A stretch of 64,000 nt of DNA from Bacteroidales bacterium UBA1410. Lineage in GTDB: Bacteria > Bacteroidota > Bacteroidia > Bacteroidales > Dysgonomonadaceae. The notes below the pieces were generated by a model that was not told the origin of the DNA, did not search any database, and saw only the letters and a program-made list of their open reading frames with translations. This document shows, in pieces, positions 36,649 through 45,574 of the stretch (its first letter is position 1; each line of letters opens with the position of its first letter). The stretch lies in assembly GCA_002305015.1 (NCBI GenBank), contig DBPW01000026.1:6402-70401 (forward strand), written 5' to 3'. The translations under genes were made by a program, and so were the position numbers.

Positions 36649-37839
36649 ATGTACGGAAAAATGCAAAAACACCTGCAAGACGAATTAACCGACATAAAAA
36701 ATGCAGGACTTTACAAAGAGGAACGCGTTATAGTAACGCCACAAAAAGCAGAAATTAAAGTAAAATCAGGTCAACAAGTTTTGAACTTTTGTGCCAACAA
36801 CTATCTGGGATTATCGGCTAGTCCGCAATTAATAGAGGCTGCAAAAAAAGCCCTCGATGAACGCGGCTACGGGATGTCGTCCGTACGCTTCATCTGCGGA
36901 ACGCAAGATCTTCACAAAGAACTGGAAGCACGAATCAGCAAATTTTTCGGAACGGAAGATACCATTTTATATGCTTCATGTTTCGACGCCAATGGTGGAC
37001 TTTTCGAGCCTCTTTTCACCGAAGAAGATGCCATCATTTCAGATATGCTTAACCATGCTTCTATCATCGACGGAATACGTTTGTGCAAAGCAAAACGCTA
37101 TCGTTATGCCAATGCCGATATGATCGACCTGGAAGAGAAGCTGAAAGTAGCCCAATCGCAACGATTCCGCATCATTGCCACTGATGGTGTGTTTTCCATG
37201 GATGGCAATGCCGCTCCGCTCGACAAAATATTGGAATTAGCCGAAAAATACGACGCCCTTGTCATGGTAGACGAAAGCCATTCGGCCGGCGTCGTAGGTA
37301 AAACAGGACGTGGACTTACCGAAGTATATGGTTGCAAAGGTAAGGTAGATATCATCACGGGAACACTAGGGAAAGCTTTTGGTGGGGCCATTGGTGGCTT
37401 TACCACAGGACACAAAGAAATCATCGATTTGCTGCGTCAGCGTTCAAGGCCTTATCTATTTTCCAATTCCATTCCGCCGATGGTGGTTGCAGCCAGCATC
37501 AAAATGTTTGACTTGTTGGAAGAATCAAATGCCTTGCCGGACAAGCTTCACGAAAATGTGGATTATTTTGTAAGCAAAATGAAAGAAGCCCATTTCGATA
37601 TCAAGCCTACGCAATCGGCCATTTGCGCAGTAATGCTCTATGATGCCCGCCTTTCACAGGAATTTGCTGCCGAACTGCTTAACGAAGGAATATACGTGAC
37701 CGGCTTTTCTTATCCGGTTGTTCCCAAAGGTGAAGCACGCATTCGTGTACAAATATCTGCCGGACATGAGCGTGAACATCTCGATAAAGCCATTTCGGCT
37801 TTCATAAAAGTAGGCAAAAAACTGAACGTAATAAAATAA
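36649..37839 (+). CDS. kbl: Glycine C-acetyltransferase (2-amino-3-ketobutyrate CoA ligase)
   Basis: Kbl splits 2-amino-3-ketobutyrate with CoA into glycine and acetyl-CoA, the second step of threonine breakdown. The 396-residue PLP enzyme has FCANNYLGLS, SVRFICGTQDLHKELE, DESHSAGVVG and the Schiff-base lysine in TLGKAFGGA. The tdh gene begins 3 bases after its stop, so the pair is one operon. Met4 is an alternative start. An imperfect -7 box, TATCTTTA, is found about 65 bases upstream. Confidence 0.97.
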   Translation: MYGKMQKHLQDELTDIKNAGLYKEERVIVTPQKAEIKVKSGQQVLNFCANNYLGLSASPQLIEAAKKALDERGYGMSSVRFICGTQDLHKELEARISKFFGTEDTILYASCFDANGGLFEPLFTEEDAIISDMLNHASIIDGIRLCKAKRYRYANADMIDLEEKLKVAQSQRFRIIATDGVFSMDGNAAPLDKILELAEKYDALVMVDESHSAGVVGKTGRGLTEVYGCKGKVDIITGTLGKAFGGAIGGFTTGHKEIIDLLRQRSRPYLFSNSIPPMVVAASIKMFDLLEESNALPDKLHENVDYFVSKMKEAHFDIKPTQSAICAVMLYDARLSQEFAAELLNEGIYVTGFSYPVVPKGEARIRVQISAGHEREHLDKAISAFIKVGKKLNVIK

Positions 37840-37842
37840 ATT

Positions 37843-38868
37843 ATGAAAGCTCTGGTAAAATTACGCCCCGAAAAGGGGATTTGGATGGAAGATGTTCCTA
37901 TACCATCCATCGGTGTAAACGATGTACTTATCAAAATCAAAAAAACGGCTATTTGCGGTACCGATTTACACATTTATAAATGGGACGACTGGTCGAAAAA
38001 AACCATCAAAACGCCACTGATTATCGGCCACGAATATGTAGGAGAAATTGTGGATATGGGAACCGGTGTGGAAAATCTGAAGATAGGAGACCGTGTGACA
38101 GGAGAAGGTCATATTGCCTGCGGGCACTGCCGTAATTGCCGAAGGGGTAAACTGCACGTATGTGAAAATTCCATTGGAGTTGGGGTCAATCGTGACGGTG
38201 CTTTTGCCGAATATCTCTCACTCCCTGCAGCTAATGTGGTTAAGCTCGATCCACGCATTTCCGACGAGATTGCAGCCATTATGGATCCTTTTGGTAATGC
38301 CACTCACACCGCATTAGCTTTTCCGGTATTGGGTGAAGATGTACTCATTACCGGCGCAGGTCTCATTGGTAATATGGCCACCGCTATCTGCCGCTTTGCC
38401 GGAGCACGCTATATTGTTGTGAGCGATATGAGCGAATATAGGCTGAATATTGCCAAAAAAATGGGAGCTACCATCACCGTAAATCTGTCGAAAGGAGAAA
38501 CCATTGACCAAGCCGTAAGAGACTTGAAAATGCGCGGATTTGACGTTGGACTCGAAATGTCGGGCGCACCGGCCGCCTTTTGCGATATGATCAATCACAT
38601 GTACAACGGATCCAAAATAGCTCTGCTGGGCATCCTGCCGAATTCCACTACCGTAGATTGGAACACCATTATCTTTAAAGCACTTACTTTAAAGGGAATC
38701 TACGGCCGCGAAATGTGGGAAACATGGTATAAAATGGAACAAATGCTGATTTCAGGACTTGACCTTACCCCCGTGATCACTCATCGTTTCTCCATAGACG
38801 ATTTTCAAAAAGGGTTCGATGTTATGGAAAGCGGACAGTGTGGTAAAGTGATTCTGTCTTGGGAATGA
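37843..38868 (+). CDS. tdh: L-threonine 3-dehydrogenase
   Basis: Tdh oxidises L-threonine to 2-amino-3-ketobutyrate with NAD, supplying Kbl. The 341-residue zinc-type medium-chain dehydrogenase has the catalytic Cys in CGTDLHIYKW, GHEYVGE, the structural-zinc set CGHCRNC with a fourth Cys, and the Rossmann GAGLIGNMA. It is directly coupled to kbl. The next gene is convergent. Confidence 0.97.
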   Translation: MKALVKLRPEKGIWMEDVPIPSIGVNDVLIKIKKTAICGTDLHIYKWDDWSKKTIKTPLIIGHEYVGEIVDMGTGVENLKIGDRVTGEGHIACGHCRNCRRGKLHVCENSIGVGVNRDGAFAEYLSLPAANVVKLDPRISDEIAAIMDPFGNATHTALAFPVLGEDVLITGAGLIGNMATAICRFAGARYIVVSDMSEYRLNIAKKMGATITVNLSKGETIDQAVRDLKMRGFDVGLEMSGAPAAFCDMINHMYNGSKIALLGILPNSTTVDWNTIIFKALTLKGIYGREMWETWYKMEQMLISGLDLTPVITHRFSIDDFQKGFDVMESGQCGKVILSWE

Positions 38869-38914
38869 TCGATCTCCTCTATTATTCTTTTCATTCCATT
38901 ATCCGGTTAGTCCA

Positions 38915-40099
38915 CTAGTCCATCGAGGCAAATTTTAAACAAACAGGCTTATTTAATAGAATATCTTGAGCGGTATCGGTCAGTAAGCCTGTTTTGTTGT
39001 TAATCGCAAATACCTGAATTTTATTATCGTCACGACTAGCCACAAGCAAAAATTTACCATTAGGAGTGATCACGAAATTACGTGGATGACGTGCCGTTGA
39101 TTGATAACCCACTTTCTTTAACTTCCCATCGTCAGGGTTAATCGAAAAAATGGCAATTCCGTCGGCCTTCAAACGATTCGAGGTATACAGAAATTTTCCG
39201 TCGGGCGAAACATGAATATCGGCACTACCGTGAGCTGCAACCGTATCCGAAGCAATGGTCTGTTTCATTTTAAGATACCCATCGTTGTAGTCATATACAA
39301 TTATCTCACCGGATAATTCGCCTAACAGGTAAAGGTAATCACCGCCGGGATAAAAATCAAAATGTCTTGGCCCTGTTGCCGGAGGCGTAACAAATGCCAC
39401 AAGGGTACTTTCCGAAATGGAAGGTTGCCCTTCAAATGCAGCTTCCATTACATCCATACGGTATATTTTATCGGTACCTAGATCGGTGGCAAAAAGATAT
39501 TTTCCATCAGGCGAATACTGCACACAATGTACATGGGGACTTTTTTGACGAACAGTATCGACCCCGGAACCTTTAAACTGAATCAAGGAAACCAATTCGC
39601 TCAAGCCGCCGTCATTTTTTACCTGAAAAGAAGAAATACTTCCTCCTCCATAATTAGCCGTGTGAACATTCTTCCCTTTTTTATCAATAGTAATATAACA
39701 AGGACCTGCACTTTGTGTACTCTGTGAATTTATCATGGTAAGTTGTCCGGCTTTTTTATCAAACGAAAAAGCATACGCCATACCATCCCCTTCAGCATTC
39801 TCACCTACCGAATACACAAACTTTTCATTGGGACTTAATGTCAGGTACGAGGGGTTAGCAACTTCCGCCATGGATACTTCTTCGCTTGCTCCTGTCTTAG
39901 TATCGAAGCGATATACATAAATACCTTTGCTCCCTTTATCGGAAGTATAGGTACCAACCAAAAGATACATTTCTCCGGTTTGTGGAAGAACGATATCCGT
40001 TTGCTTCGTTTTTTCTGAGCTCTCTTTTTCGTTCTTTTTACCGGTACAAGAAAACAAGAAGAGCATCAACGAAAGAACATAAATAATATTTTTATTCAT
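38915..40099 (-). CDS. Lactonase-family beta-propeller lipoprotein
   Basis: The protein has the lactonase seven-bladed propeller typical of the cytosolic 6-phosphogluconolactonase Pgl of E. coli: YLLVGTYTSDKGSKGIYVY at the start, SPNEKFVYSVGE, GPRHFDFYPGGDYLY and SARHPRNF-type repeats. I choose the start at 40099 because MNKNIIYVLSLMLFLFSC is a lipoprotein signal with Cys18; a longer frame begins at 40141. Since the mature protein would sit outside the cytosol, a role in the pentose phosphate pathway is doubtful, and binding or hydrolysing an external lactone is the alternative. About 394 residues. Confidence 0.8.
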   Translation of the reverse strand: MNKNIIYVLSLMLFLFSCTGKKNEKESSEKTKQTDIVLPQTGEMYLLVGTYTSDKGSKGIYVYRFDTKTGASEEVSMAEVANPSYLTLSPNEKFVYSVGENAEGDGMAYAFSFDKKAGQLTMINSQSTQSAGPCYITIDKKGKNVHTANYGGGSISSFQVKNDGGLSELVSLIQFKGSGVDTVRQKSPHVHCVQYSPDGKYLFATDLGTDKIYRMDVMEAAFEGQPSISESTLVAFVTPPATGPRHFDFYPGGDYLYLLGELSGEIIVYDYNDGYLKMKQTIASDTVAAHGSADIHVSPDGKFLYTSNRLKADGIAIFSINPDDGKLKKVGYQSTARHPRNFVITPNGKFLLVASRDDNKIQVFAINNKTGLLTDTAQDILLNKPVCLKFASMD

Positions 40100-40196
40100 C
40101 CTAAATAGTTTATGCCATTTTGAATTGCGAATGTAACGCATTTTTCCGAAAAAGCAGACATAAACCGAATAATTTAAGCATAATTGAAAATGAAAA

Positions 40197-40228
40197 GTTG
40201 CAAATATGGCTTTCTCTCACTACTTTTG
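40197..40228 (+). promoter_or_regulatory. Promoter of the DUF5606-cdsA genes
   Basis: GTTG at 40197-40200 and TACTTTTG at 40221-40228, 20 bases apart, fit the Bacteroidetes -33/-7 pattern with one mismatch. Transcription should start near 40235, about 40 bases before the ATG at 40274. Confidence 0.55.
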
Positions 40229-40273
40229 CACTTTATTTGTGGTATATCGAATGATTAGTAACCTATAAACATT

Positions 40274-40723
40274 ATGCTTACAAAGATTTTAACGGTTTCA
40301 GGAAAACCGGGATTATATAAACTCGTATCGACAGGTAAAAATTTGAATGTGGTAGAATCCTTAACGGATGGCAAACGTTTTCCTGTTTACATCACAGAAA
40401 AAGTGATTGCCCTAAGTGATGTTTCTATTTATACGGAAGATGGCGACGTTCCTCTAAAAACTGTGCTTGCCAAAATAAAAGAAAAAGAAAATGGAGGGAA
40501 AGTGCCGCTTAATTCAAAAACAGCAAACAAAGAGCTCTTCGCTTATTTTGCAGAAGTACTTCCCAATTACGATAAAGACCGTGTATATGCCTCAGATATC
40601 AAAAAACTGATTAATTGGTACAATATACTGATCGAAAATAAGATCGATTTCGAAACCGAAGAAAAAGAGAGCTCCAAAGAATCTGCCGATAAAGAAGATA
40701 TTTCTTCGGAAGCCTCAGAATAA
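40274..40723 (+). CDS. DUF5606-family protein
   Basis: This 149-residue protein matches the Bacteroidetes DUF5606 family: KILTVSGKPGLYKLVS at the start, then FPVYITEKVIALSDVSIY and PLKTVLAKI. The first 70 residues look like two small beta-barrel/SH3-type folds, and residues 80-125 are helical. The last 25 are acidic (Glu/Ser-rich) and probably disordered. It has no signal peptide. Its function is not known to me. It is upstream of cdsA, but a hairpin separates the two. Confidence 0.8.
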   Translation: MLTKILTVSGKPGLYKLVSTGKNLNVVESLTDGKRFPVYITEKVIALSDVSIYTEDGDVPLKTVLAKIKEKENGGKVPLNSKTANKELFAYFAEVLPNYDKDRVYASDIKKLINWYNILIENKIDFETEEKESSKESADKEDISSEASE

Positions 40724-40728
40724 AACAA

Positions 40729-40760
40729 GATAAGGCATTATCTCAAAATAATGCCTTATC
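40729..40760 (+). terminator. Perfect 12-bp hairpin overlapping the cdsA start codon
   Basis: Bases 40729-40740 pair perfectly with 40749-40760 around an 8-base loop, 6 bases after the DUF5606 stop. The ATG at 40751 is inside the right arm. No T-run follows, so it may be a 3' end processing site or a translational switch. Confidence 0.6.
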
Positions 40761-41641
40761 AATTACGATTCATAAAAGACGTTGACTTGAATACAAAAAA
40801 TCTTCTCACACGAGCAGGCGCAGGTATCATTTATATAGTTGTCTTACTTGGTGGCATACTGGGAGGAAAATACTCCTTCCTGATTGTTTTTGGCACTATT
40901 CTGGGATTCGGATTATATGAATTTTATAAAGCAGTAGAAAAAAATACTTCTCATGCCATTAGTAAAATATTCAATATTGCGTCAGGAATAATTATTTTTC
41001 TTTCTGCATATCTTTATCTTGAAAACATCAATGCCTATTTATTCCCTGCTACATCACTGACTTATCTGCTTGCGCTAACCGCATCTGCAGTGCTGATTAA
41101 TCGCGACGATATTTTTCATGCCATCATTTATTCGGTTTTCGGACAAATCTACATTACCCTCCCCCTATCGTTGCTGATGCTCCTTTCCTATCAGTATAAC
41201 ATTTGGGCAAAAGAATATCATTATCTCTTGGTACTTGCCATTTTTGTCCTTATTTGGGTAAACGATACGGCAGCCTATTTTATTGGCTCTCTCTTAGGTA
41301 AACACAAACTGATAGAACGCATATCCCCCAAAAAATCGGTTGAGGGTTTTTTCAGCGGCATTATTTTTACATTACTTACATCCTTGATTTTTGCTCACTT
41401 CTATTCTCAATATCCGCTGAATTTTTGGTTAGGTTTTGCGTTGGTTATCTCGCTTTTTGGTACCATAGGAGATTTATTTGAATCGCTTATCAAACGAACG
41501 TATGGAATAAAAGATGCAGGAACCCTTATACCCGGCCACGGCGGGATTCTCGATCGTATAGACAGCCTCCTCATCGCTATTCCTGCTATCTATCTGTATC
41601 TGATACTGTTTGCCCAATTGATTGACGGCATACAACCTTAA
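40751..41641 (+). CDS. cdsA: Phosphatidate cytidylyltransferase
   Basis: CdsA makes CDP-diacylglycerol from phosphatidic acid and CTP at the inner membrane. The protein (up to 296 residues) has seven to eight membrane segments and the CdsA signature near its end (SLIKRTYGIKDAG then IPGHGGILDRID). The only ATG (40751) lies in the arm of a hairpin, and the first 12 residues (MPYQLRFIKDVD) are not typical. TTG at 40787 would give the more usual start LNTKNLLTRAGAG, so the true start is open. plsC, which makes its substrate, is 3 kb away. Confidence 0.93.
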   Translation: MPYQLRFIKDVDLNTKNLLTRAGAGIIYIVVLLGGILGGKYSFLIVFGTILGFGLYEFYKAVEKNTSHAISKIFNIASGIIIFLSAYLYLENINAYLFPATSLTYLLALTASAVLINRDDIFHAIIYSVFGQIYITLPLSLLMLLSYQYNIWAKEYHYLLVLAIFVLIWVNDTAAYFIGSLLGKHKLIERISPKKSVEGFFSGIIFTLLTSLIFAHFYSQYPLNFWLGFALVISLFGTIGDLFESLIKRTYGIKDAGTLIPGHGGILDRIDSLLIAIPAIYLYLILFAQLIDGIQP

Positions 41642-41846
41642 AGGCTTACTTACGAGTTGCATTTTTTTTAAAATTTTATCAATTTATCACCTGTTTATTG
41701 AACAAAGACAATCTTCAGAGCGTTTATAGGGTACCAATTGAAAAGTTGACATACGAATTCCCTAACAATTTATAAAACATAAAAATTCCATAAAAAAGTA
41801 AAAAACTCAATACAACAATCTAACATAATCTTTTAAAATAATTGCT

Positions 41847-42062
41847 ATGAACAAAAAAGATATCGGAATAAATGCCGGCATTATTTGGAATTTGCTGAGC
41901 GACAATGAAAAATGGGATGTGAAAAAGTTGAAAAAAGCATCCGGATTATCAGAGAAAGAAATTTATGCCGCGATAGGATGGTTAGCTAGGGAAAACAAAA
42001 TTGAATTTGAAGAAGGGGAAGATAACGAATATTATTACCTTATCATCGAATATTATTTCTAA
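41847..42062 (+). CDS. Winged-helix domain protein (DUF2582-like)
   Basis: This 71-residue protein is a winged helix-turn-helix of the DUF2582 type. It has DIGINAGIIWNLLS, then KLKKASGLSEKEIYAAIGWL as the recognition region, and an acidic wing EFEEGEDNEYYYL. The family is widespread in Bacteroidetes; a DNA-binding role is likely but no target is known. It stands alone between cdsA (205 bases upstream) and a terminator shared with galE. Confidence 0.85.
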   Translation: MNKKDIGINAGIIWNLLSDNEKWDVKKLKKASGLSEKEIYAAIGWLARENKIEFEEGEDNEYYYLIIEYYF

Positions 42063-42094
42063 TCGTATCGTTTTTACCCTCATAGAAAACACAA

Positions 42095-42123
42095 AAAAGT
42101 CCGAGAAAAATACCCGGACTTTT
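42095..42123. terminator. Bidirectional terminator between two convergent genes
   Basis: A 9-bp stem (42095-42103 with 42115-42123) has an A-run before it and a T-run after it, so it can stop transcription from the small winged-helix gene and from galE. Confidence 0.8.
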
Positions 42124-42153
42124 ACTTTTATAGTTTAATAGTAAGAACAAAAA

Positions 42154-43188
42154 TCACATAATTCCTTTTTCGCGCAATTTAAGCTGCCACTTCCAAGCCG
42201 AGGCCAGTGTATCTTCGAGTGGCGTCTCAGCTTTCCAGCCAAGCACTTTATTGGCTTTTTCCGGATTTGCCCATATTTGTTCGATATCCCCTTCACGACG
42301 ACCTACAATTTTATAATTTAACGGCTTGCCCGACACTTTCTCGAATACACGAATCAATTCCAGTACCGAAACTCCCCTACCCGTACCTAAATTGAATATC
42401 TCCATCTTTTCGTCAGACTTATTATCCAAGATACGATCCATGGCAACCAAATGTGCTCTTGAAAGATCCATCACATCGATAAAATCACGAATACACGAAC
42501 CATCCGGCGTATTGTAATCGTTCCCGAAAACTTTTAAGTAGGGTCGAATACCAATGGCCGTTTGGGTAATATAAGGTACCAAGTTTTGTGGCTCACCCAA
42601 CGGCAATTCGCCAATCTCAGCCGATGGATGCGCACCAATGGGATTGAAATAGCGCAAAATGATGCTTTTGATAGGTGCTCCGGAATGGATATAATCCCGA
42701 ATGATTTCCTCATTGATTTGCTTCGTATTTCCGTAAGGTGAAGTTGCCGGTTTTATGGGAGCATTTTCGTCGATAGGATTTTTATCGGGTTCTCCATAGA
42801 CGGTACACGAAGAAGAAAACACCAGTCCTTTCACATTAAATTCCGGCATCAATTCCAATAAATTCAACAACGAAACGATATTATTCCGATAATACAACAA
42901 CGGTTTCTGAACCGATTCGCCTACTGCTTTACTGGCAGCAAAATGGATGATACCTTCAATACCCGGATATTTCTCAAAAAAAGACCTCATGCCTTCCCTA
43001 TCGGTACAATCTAGTTTTTCGAAAACCGGACGAATATGCGTTATTCGGGTTATCCCATCGATGACATCGATAGTGGAATTCGATAAATTATCAACAATAA
43101 GCACCTCATACCCTGCCTCTTGAAGAACTACTACTGTATGCGAACCAATGTATCCGGTTCCGCCGGTTACCAGAATTTTTTTTGCCAT
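42154..43188 (-). CDS. galE: UDP-glucose 4-epimerase
   Basis: GalE interconverts UDP-glucose and UDP-galactose, or the GlcNAc/GalNAc forms, for surface glycans. The 344-residue protein has the NAD-binding TGGTGYIGSHT, the catalytic Ser-Tyr-Lys set (SSSCTVYG then SPYGNTKQ) and the GIRPYLKVFGNDYNTPDG block of the family. A leftward TACGTTTG box at 43234-43241 lies 46 bases upstream of the start, back to back with the promoter of the next gene. Confidence 0.96.
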   Translation of the reverse strand: MAKKILVTGGTGYIGSHTVVVLQEAGYEVLIVDNLSNSTIDVIDGITRITHIRPVFEKLDCTDREGMRSFFEKYPGIEGIIHFAASKAVGESVQKPLLYYRNNIVSLLNLLELMPEFNVKGLVFSSSCTVYGEPDKNPIDENAPIKPATSPYGNTKQINEEIIRDYIHSGAPIKSIILRYFNPIGAHPSAEIGELPLGEPQNLVPYITQTAIGIRPYLKVFGNDYNTPDGSCIRDFIDVMDLSRAHLVAMDRILDNKSDEKMEIFNLGTGRGVSVLELIRVFEKVSGKPLNYKIVGRREGDIEQIWANPEKANKVLGWKAETPLEDTLASAWKWQLKLREKGIM

Positions 43189-43293
43189 ATATTTTTCGAT
43201 TTAATAATATAATGTACGATTCTTTTCGTTACACAAACGTAGACAAAAAAGTCGAGAGTTTATACACACGCCCTATAAAAATTAATGCATTTT

Positions 43294-43325
43294 TTTGACA
43301 GTATATTAAAAAGAGTGTATATTTG
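43294..43325 (+). promoter_or_regulatory. Promoter of the FemAB-like gene
   Basis: TTTG at 43294-43297, a 20-base spacer and TATATTTG at 43318-43325 match the Bacteroidetes consensus exactly. The predicted leader is about 35 bases. Confidence 0.7.
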
Positions 43326-43367
43326 TGAAGTTTATCTCTGATTTCCCCTTCATTTTTTATTTTTCAC

Positions 43368-44351
43368 ATGAGTTACACGTTAAAAACATATTACAAAAAA
43401 AAGGATTTGCCACTGCTGGATGATGTTAACTTTTGCCATTATTCCTCATCATTCGATTTATATGAGAGGATACCCTGCTATCGCCCCCTCATGATTGTGG
43501 CATTTGACGATGGAAAACCGGTAGCTTGTATGTTTGCTCTTATCAAACGCTTACACCGATTTTTATTCGGACCCCTTTTTAAACAATGTTATGTATCGCA
43601 GAAACCCTCTTTTTTTTCGGACGATATTCCTCAAGAAGAAATATTTCATCAAATGGTGAAAACGTTACTTCACGAAGTTCGATACAAAGTTTTTTTTATC
43701 CAATTCCGCAATCTCGATGACCCCATTTTCGGATATAAGGCATTTCGCGATCATGGTTTTTATTCCATCAAATGGATCAGCATAAAAAACTCACTCCAAC
43801 GAAAAAGAAAAATATGGGATCAACTTTCACCTTCGCGAAAAAATCAAGTGAATAAGGCAAAAAGAAAAGGAGTAATTGTAGAAGAAATTTCATCGGAAGA
43901 AAAATTACCGGAAGTTTACCAATGCATCAAAAAAGAAAGGGGATCGAAATTTCTCAGGTATTTTCCTCCATACCCATGTCTGGTAAATTTTTATCGCCAT
44001 TATGTTTGTCAAAACAAAGGAAAAATATTTATCACAACGTATGGGCGAAAAATTATAGGAGGTATTGTTCTTGGCTTTGAAAAAAACAAAGTATACTGTC
44101 TCTATTATTGGAGAAAAAAGAAAAAATACGAAAAATTATATCCTTCTATCTATAGTATCTGGTGGGCATTACAATTTGCCGAGAATGAAGGTTATCTATA
44201 TTTTGACTTTATGGATGCAGGGCGCATTCACAAAAAAAAGGGAAAAGCACTTTTTCTCCTTCAATTTGGAGGCAAACAAAAAGCGACAAGACGTTGGAAT
44301 CGATTTACTTCTTGTTCAATTAACTTCATAGCGAATTGGATTTACAATTAA
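43368..44351 (+). CDS. FemAB-like GNAT-fold acyltransferase
   Basis: This 327-residue cytosolic protein is very basic, with tracts such as KRKIWDQLSPSRKNQVNKAK and WRKKKKYEK. It resembles FemAB/BioF2-type tandem GNAT proteins: the KNQVNKAKRKGV helix, KIFITTYGRKIIGGIVLG and YLYFDFMDAGRIHKKKG, the last being the acceptor-site block. Such enzymes add amino acids or acyl groups to peptidoglycan precursors or surface sugars. The exact substrate is not clear. It stands alone with its own promoter. Confidence 0.7.
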   Translation: MSYTLKTYYKKKDLPLLDDVNFCHYSSSFDLYERIPCYRPLMIVAFDDGKPVACMFALIKRLHRFLFGPLFKQCYVSQKPSFFSDDIPQEEIFHQMVKTLLHEVRYKVFFIQFRNLDDPIFGYKAFRDHGFYSIKWISIKNSLQRKRKIWDQLSPSRKNQVNKAKRKGVIVEEISSEEKLPEVYQCIKKERGSKFLRYFPPYPCLVNFYRHYVCQNKGKIFITTYGRKIIGGIVLGFEKNKVYCLYYWRKKKKYEKLYPSIYSIWWALQFAENEGYLYFDFMDAGRIHKKKGKALFLLQFGGKQKATRRWNRFTSCSINFIANWIYN

Positions 44352-44475
44352 TCTCAGTAGGTTCTATCTATTGGCATTTCGTTATTAATGAATGTGAATT
44401 AAAAAGATATTATTCCAATCAGCTCTCCACTTATTATTAAATGATGTTATAAATAGGAATTTAAGGACACAAATA

Positions 44476-44507
44476 TTTGGAAAGATAAAAAATAACACGT
44501 TACTTTG
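44476..44507 (+). promoter_or_regulatory. Promoter of a probable small RNA
   Basis: TTTG at 44476-44479, 20 bases, then TTACTTTG at 44500-44507, one mismatch from TAnnTTTG. Transcription should start near 44514. Confidence 0.6.
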
Positions 44508-44513
44508 CATCGT

Positions 44514-44580
44514 GTTTTTCATGGTATTAGATTTAAGGTTAACAATGAAGATTGGTTGTCGTGAGACAACCATTTCTTTT
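44514..44580 (+). ncRNA. Probable small RNA of about 70 nt
   Basis: A promoter is followed within 70 bases by a hairpin (44553-44560 with 44565-44572, GTGA loop) and a T-rich run, with no start codon opening a credible ORF. The middle has ATTAGATTTAAGGTTAACA, a string I recall from small RNA loci or leaders of other Bacteroidales; this recall was not checked against any database. The next gene is on the opposite strand, so this is not a leader. Its target is unknown. Confidence 0.6.
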
Positions 44581-44638
44581 TTATAGGATAGATGTAATAC
44601 TACGATTATCTGATTAGCTCAACATCTAATATAAATCT

Positions 44639-45388
44639 CTACTTGTATTTCTCCCATAAATCGGCATAAATATTATCTCTTGCCTGTTGTATCAGAGCCG
44701 GAATATCTTTTTCGGTGAGATTTTCTGTAGAAATTGGCTTGTGAATAATCAATTCCATTTTCCCGGGATGAATAATGCGACTTCGTGCGTTCAATACATC
44801 ATATGAACCATTAATGGTGAGAGGGACAATTGGAAGCCCCATATCGATTGCTATTTGAAATGCCCCTCTTTTAAATCGACCCAATTTGCCATCCCGCGTA
44901 CGCGAACCCTCAGGAAACATCATCATGGAAACGCCATCCACAATTTGTTTTTTTGCTTTTTGAATGGTAATTGCCCGCGATACTGCACTCGAATTGTCAA
45001 CAAAAACATGTCCCGCTATTTCGGAGGCCTTACCCACCAACGGGATTTTTCTCAAACTTTGTTTTTGTACCCATTTAATATTCTGATTCAAAAAACCATA
45101 TACCAAAAAAATATCGAAAGCTCCCTGATGATTGGCTACAAAAACATACGATTGTTTCGGATCCAAATTCTCACGTCCGGTAACCTTTACACGACATAAT
45201 GCTAACCAACAGGTCAACCTCGACCACCATTTTGGGGGATAATATCCCCAAAATTTGTTGCCAAAAAGAGGAGAAAAAATCATTACGGTGATCGCCGTAA
45301 GAATGGTCAAAACAAAAAAGATGGGGAAAAAAATCAACCATTGATACAAAAAGCACACAACATCTTTTATGATTTTTATAACTTTCAT
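44639..45388 (-). CDS. plsC: 1-acyl-sn-glycerol-3-phosphate acyltransferase
   Basis: PlsC acylates lysophosphatidic acid to phosphatidic acid, the substrate of CdsA. The protein has two N-terminal hydrophobic segments (about 10-45), the HX4D motif in ANHQGAFDIF, FPEGSRTRDGKLGRFKRG and the PLTINGSYDVL block. I place the start at 45388 (MKVIKIIKD); the frame extends to 45412. About 249 residues. It ends 66 bases from the small RNA terminator. Confidence 0.93.
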   Translation of the reverse strand: MKVIKIIKDVVCFLYQWLIFFPIFFVLTILTAITVMIFSPLFGNKFWGYYPPKWWSRLTCWLALCRVKVTGRENLDPKQSYVFVANHQGAFDIFLVYGFLNQNIKWVQKQSLRKIPLVGKASEIAGHVFVDNSSAVSRAITIQKAKKQIVDGVSMMMFPEGSRTRDGKLGRFKRGAFQIAIDMGLPIVPLTINGSYDVLNARSRIIHPGKMELIIHKPISTENLTEKDIPALIQQARDNIYADLWEKYK

Positions 45389-45574
45389 TGCAATCAGAAT
45401 TATTCTATGCAAAAATACGTAAATCCTCAGATTTTCACTAAAAAAAGGCAGTTTTTTTTCTATTGCATGATTTTTTTGCCTTTAAACAAATTTTTCTCTC
45501 AAATTATTTTATTGTTTGTCGAATTTTGTGTTTATTTGCGTTGCGAAACAAAAATATCATAATTATATACACAC

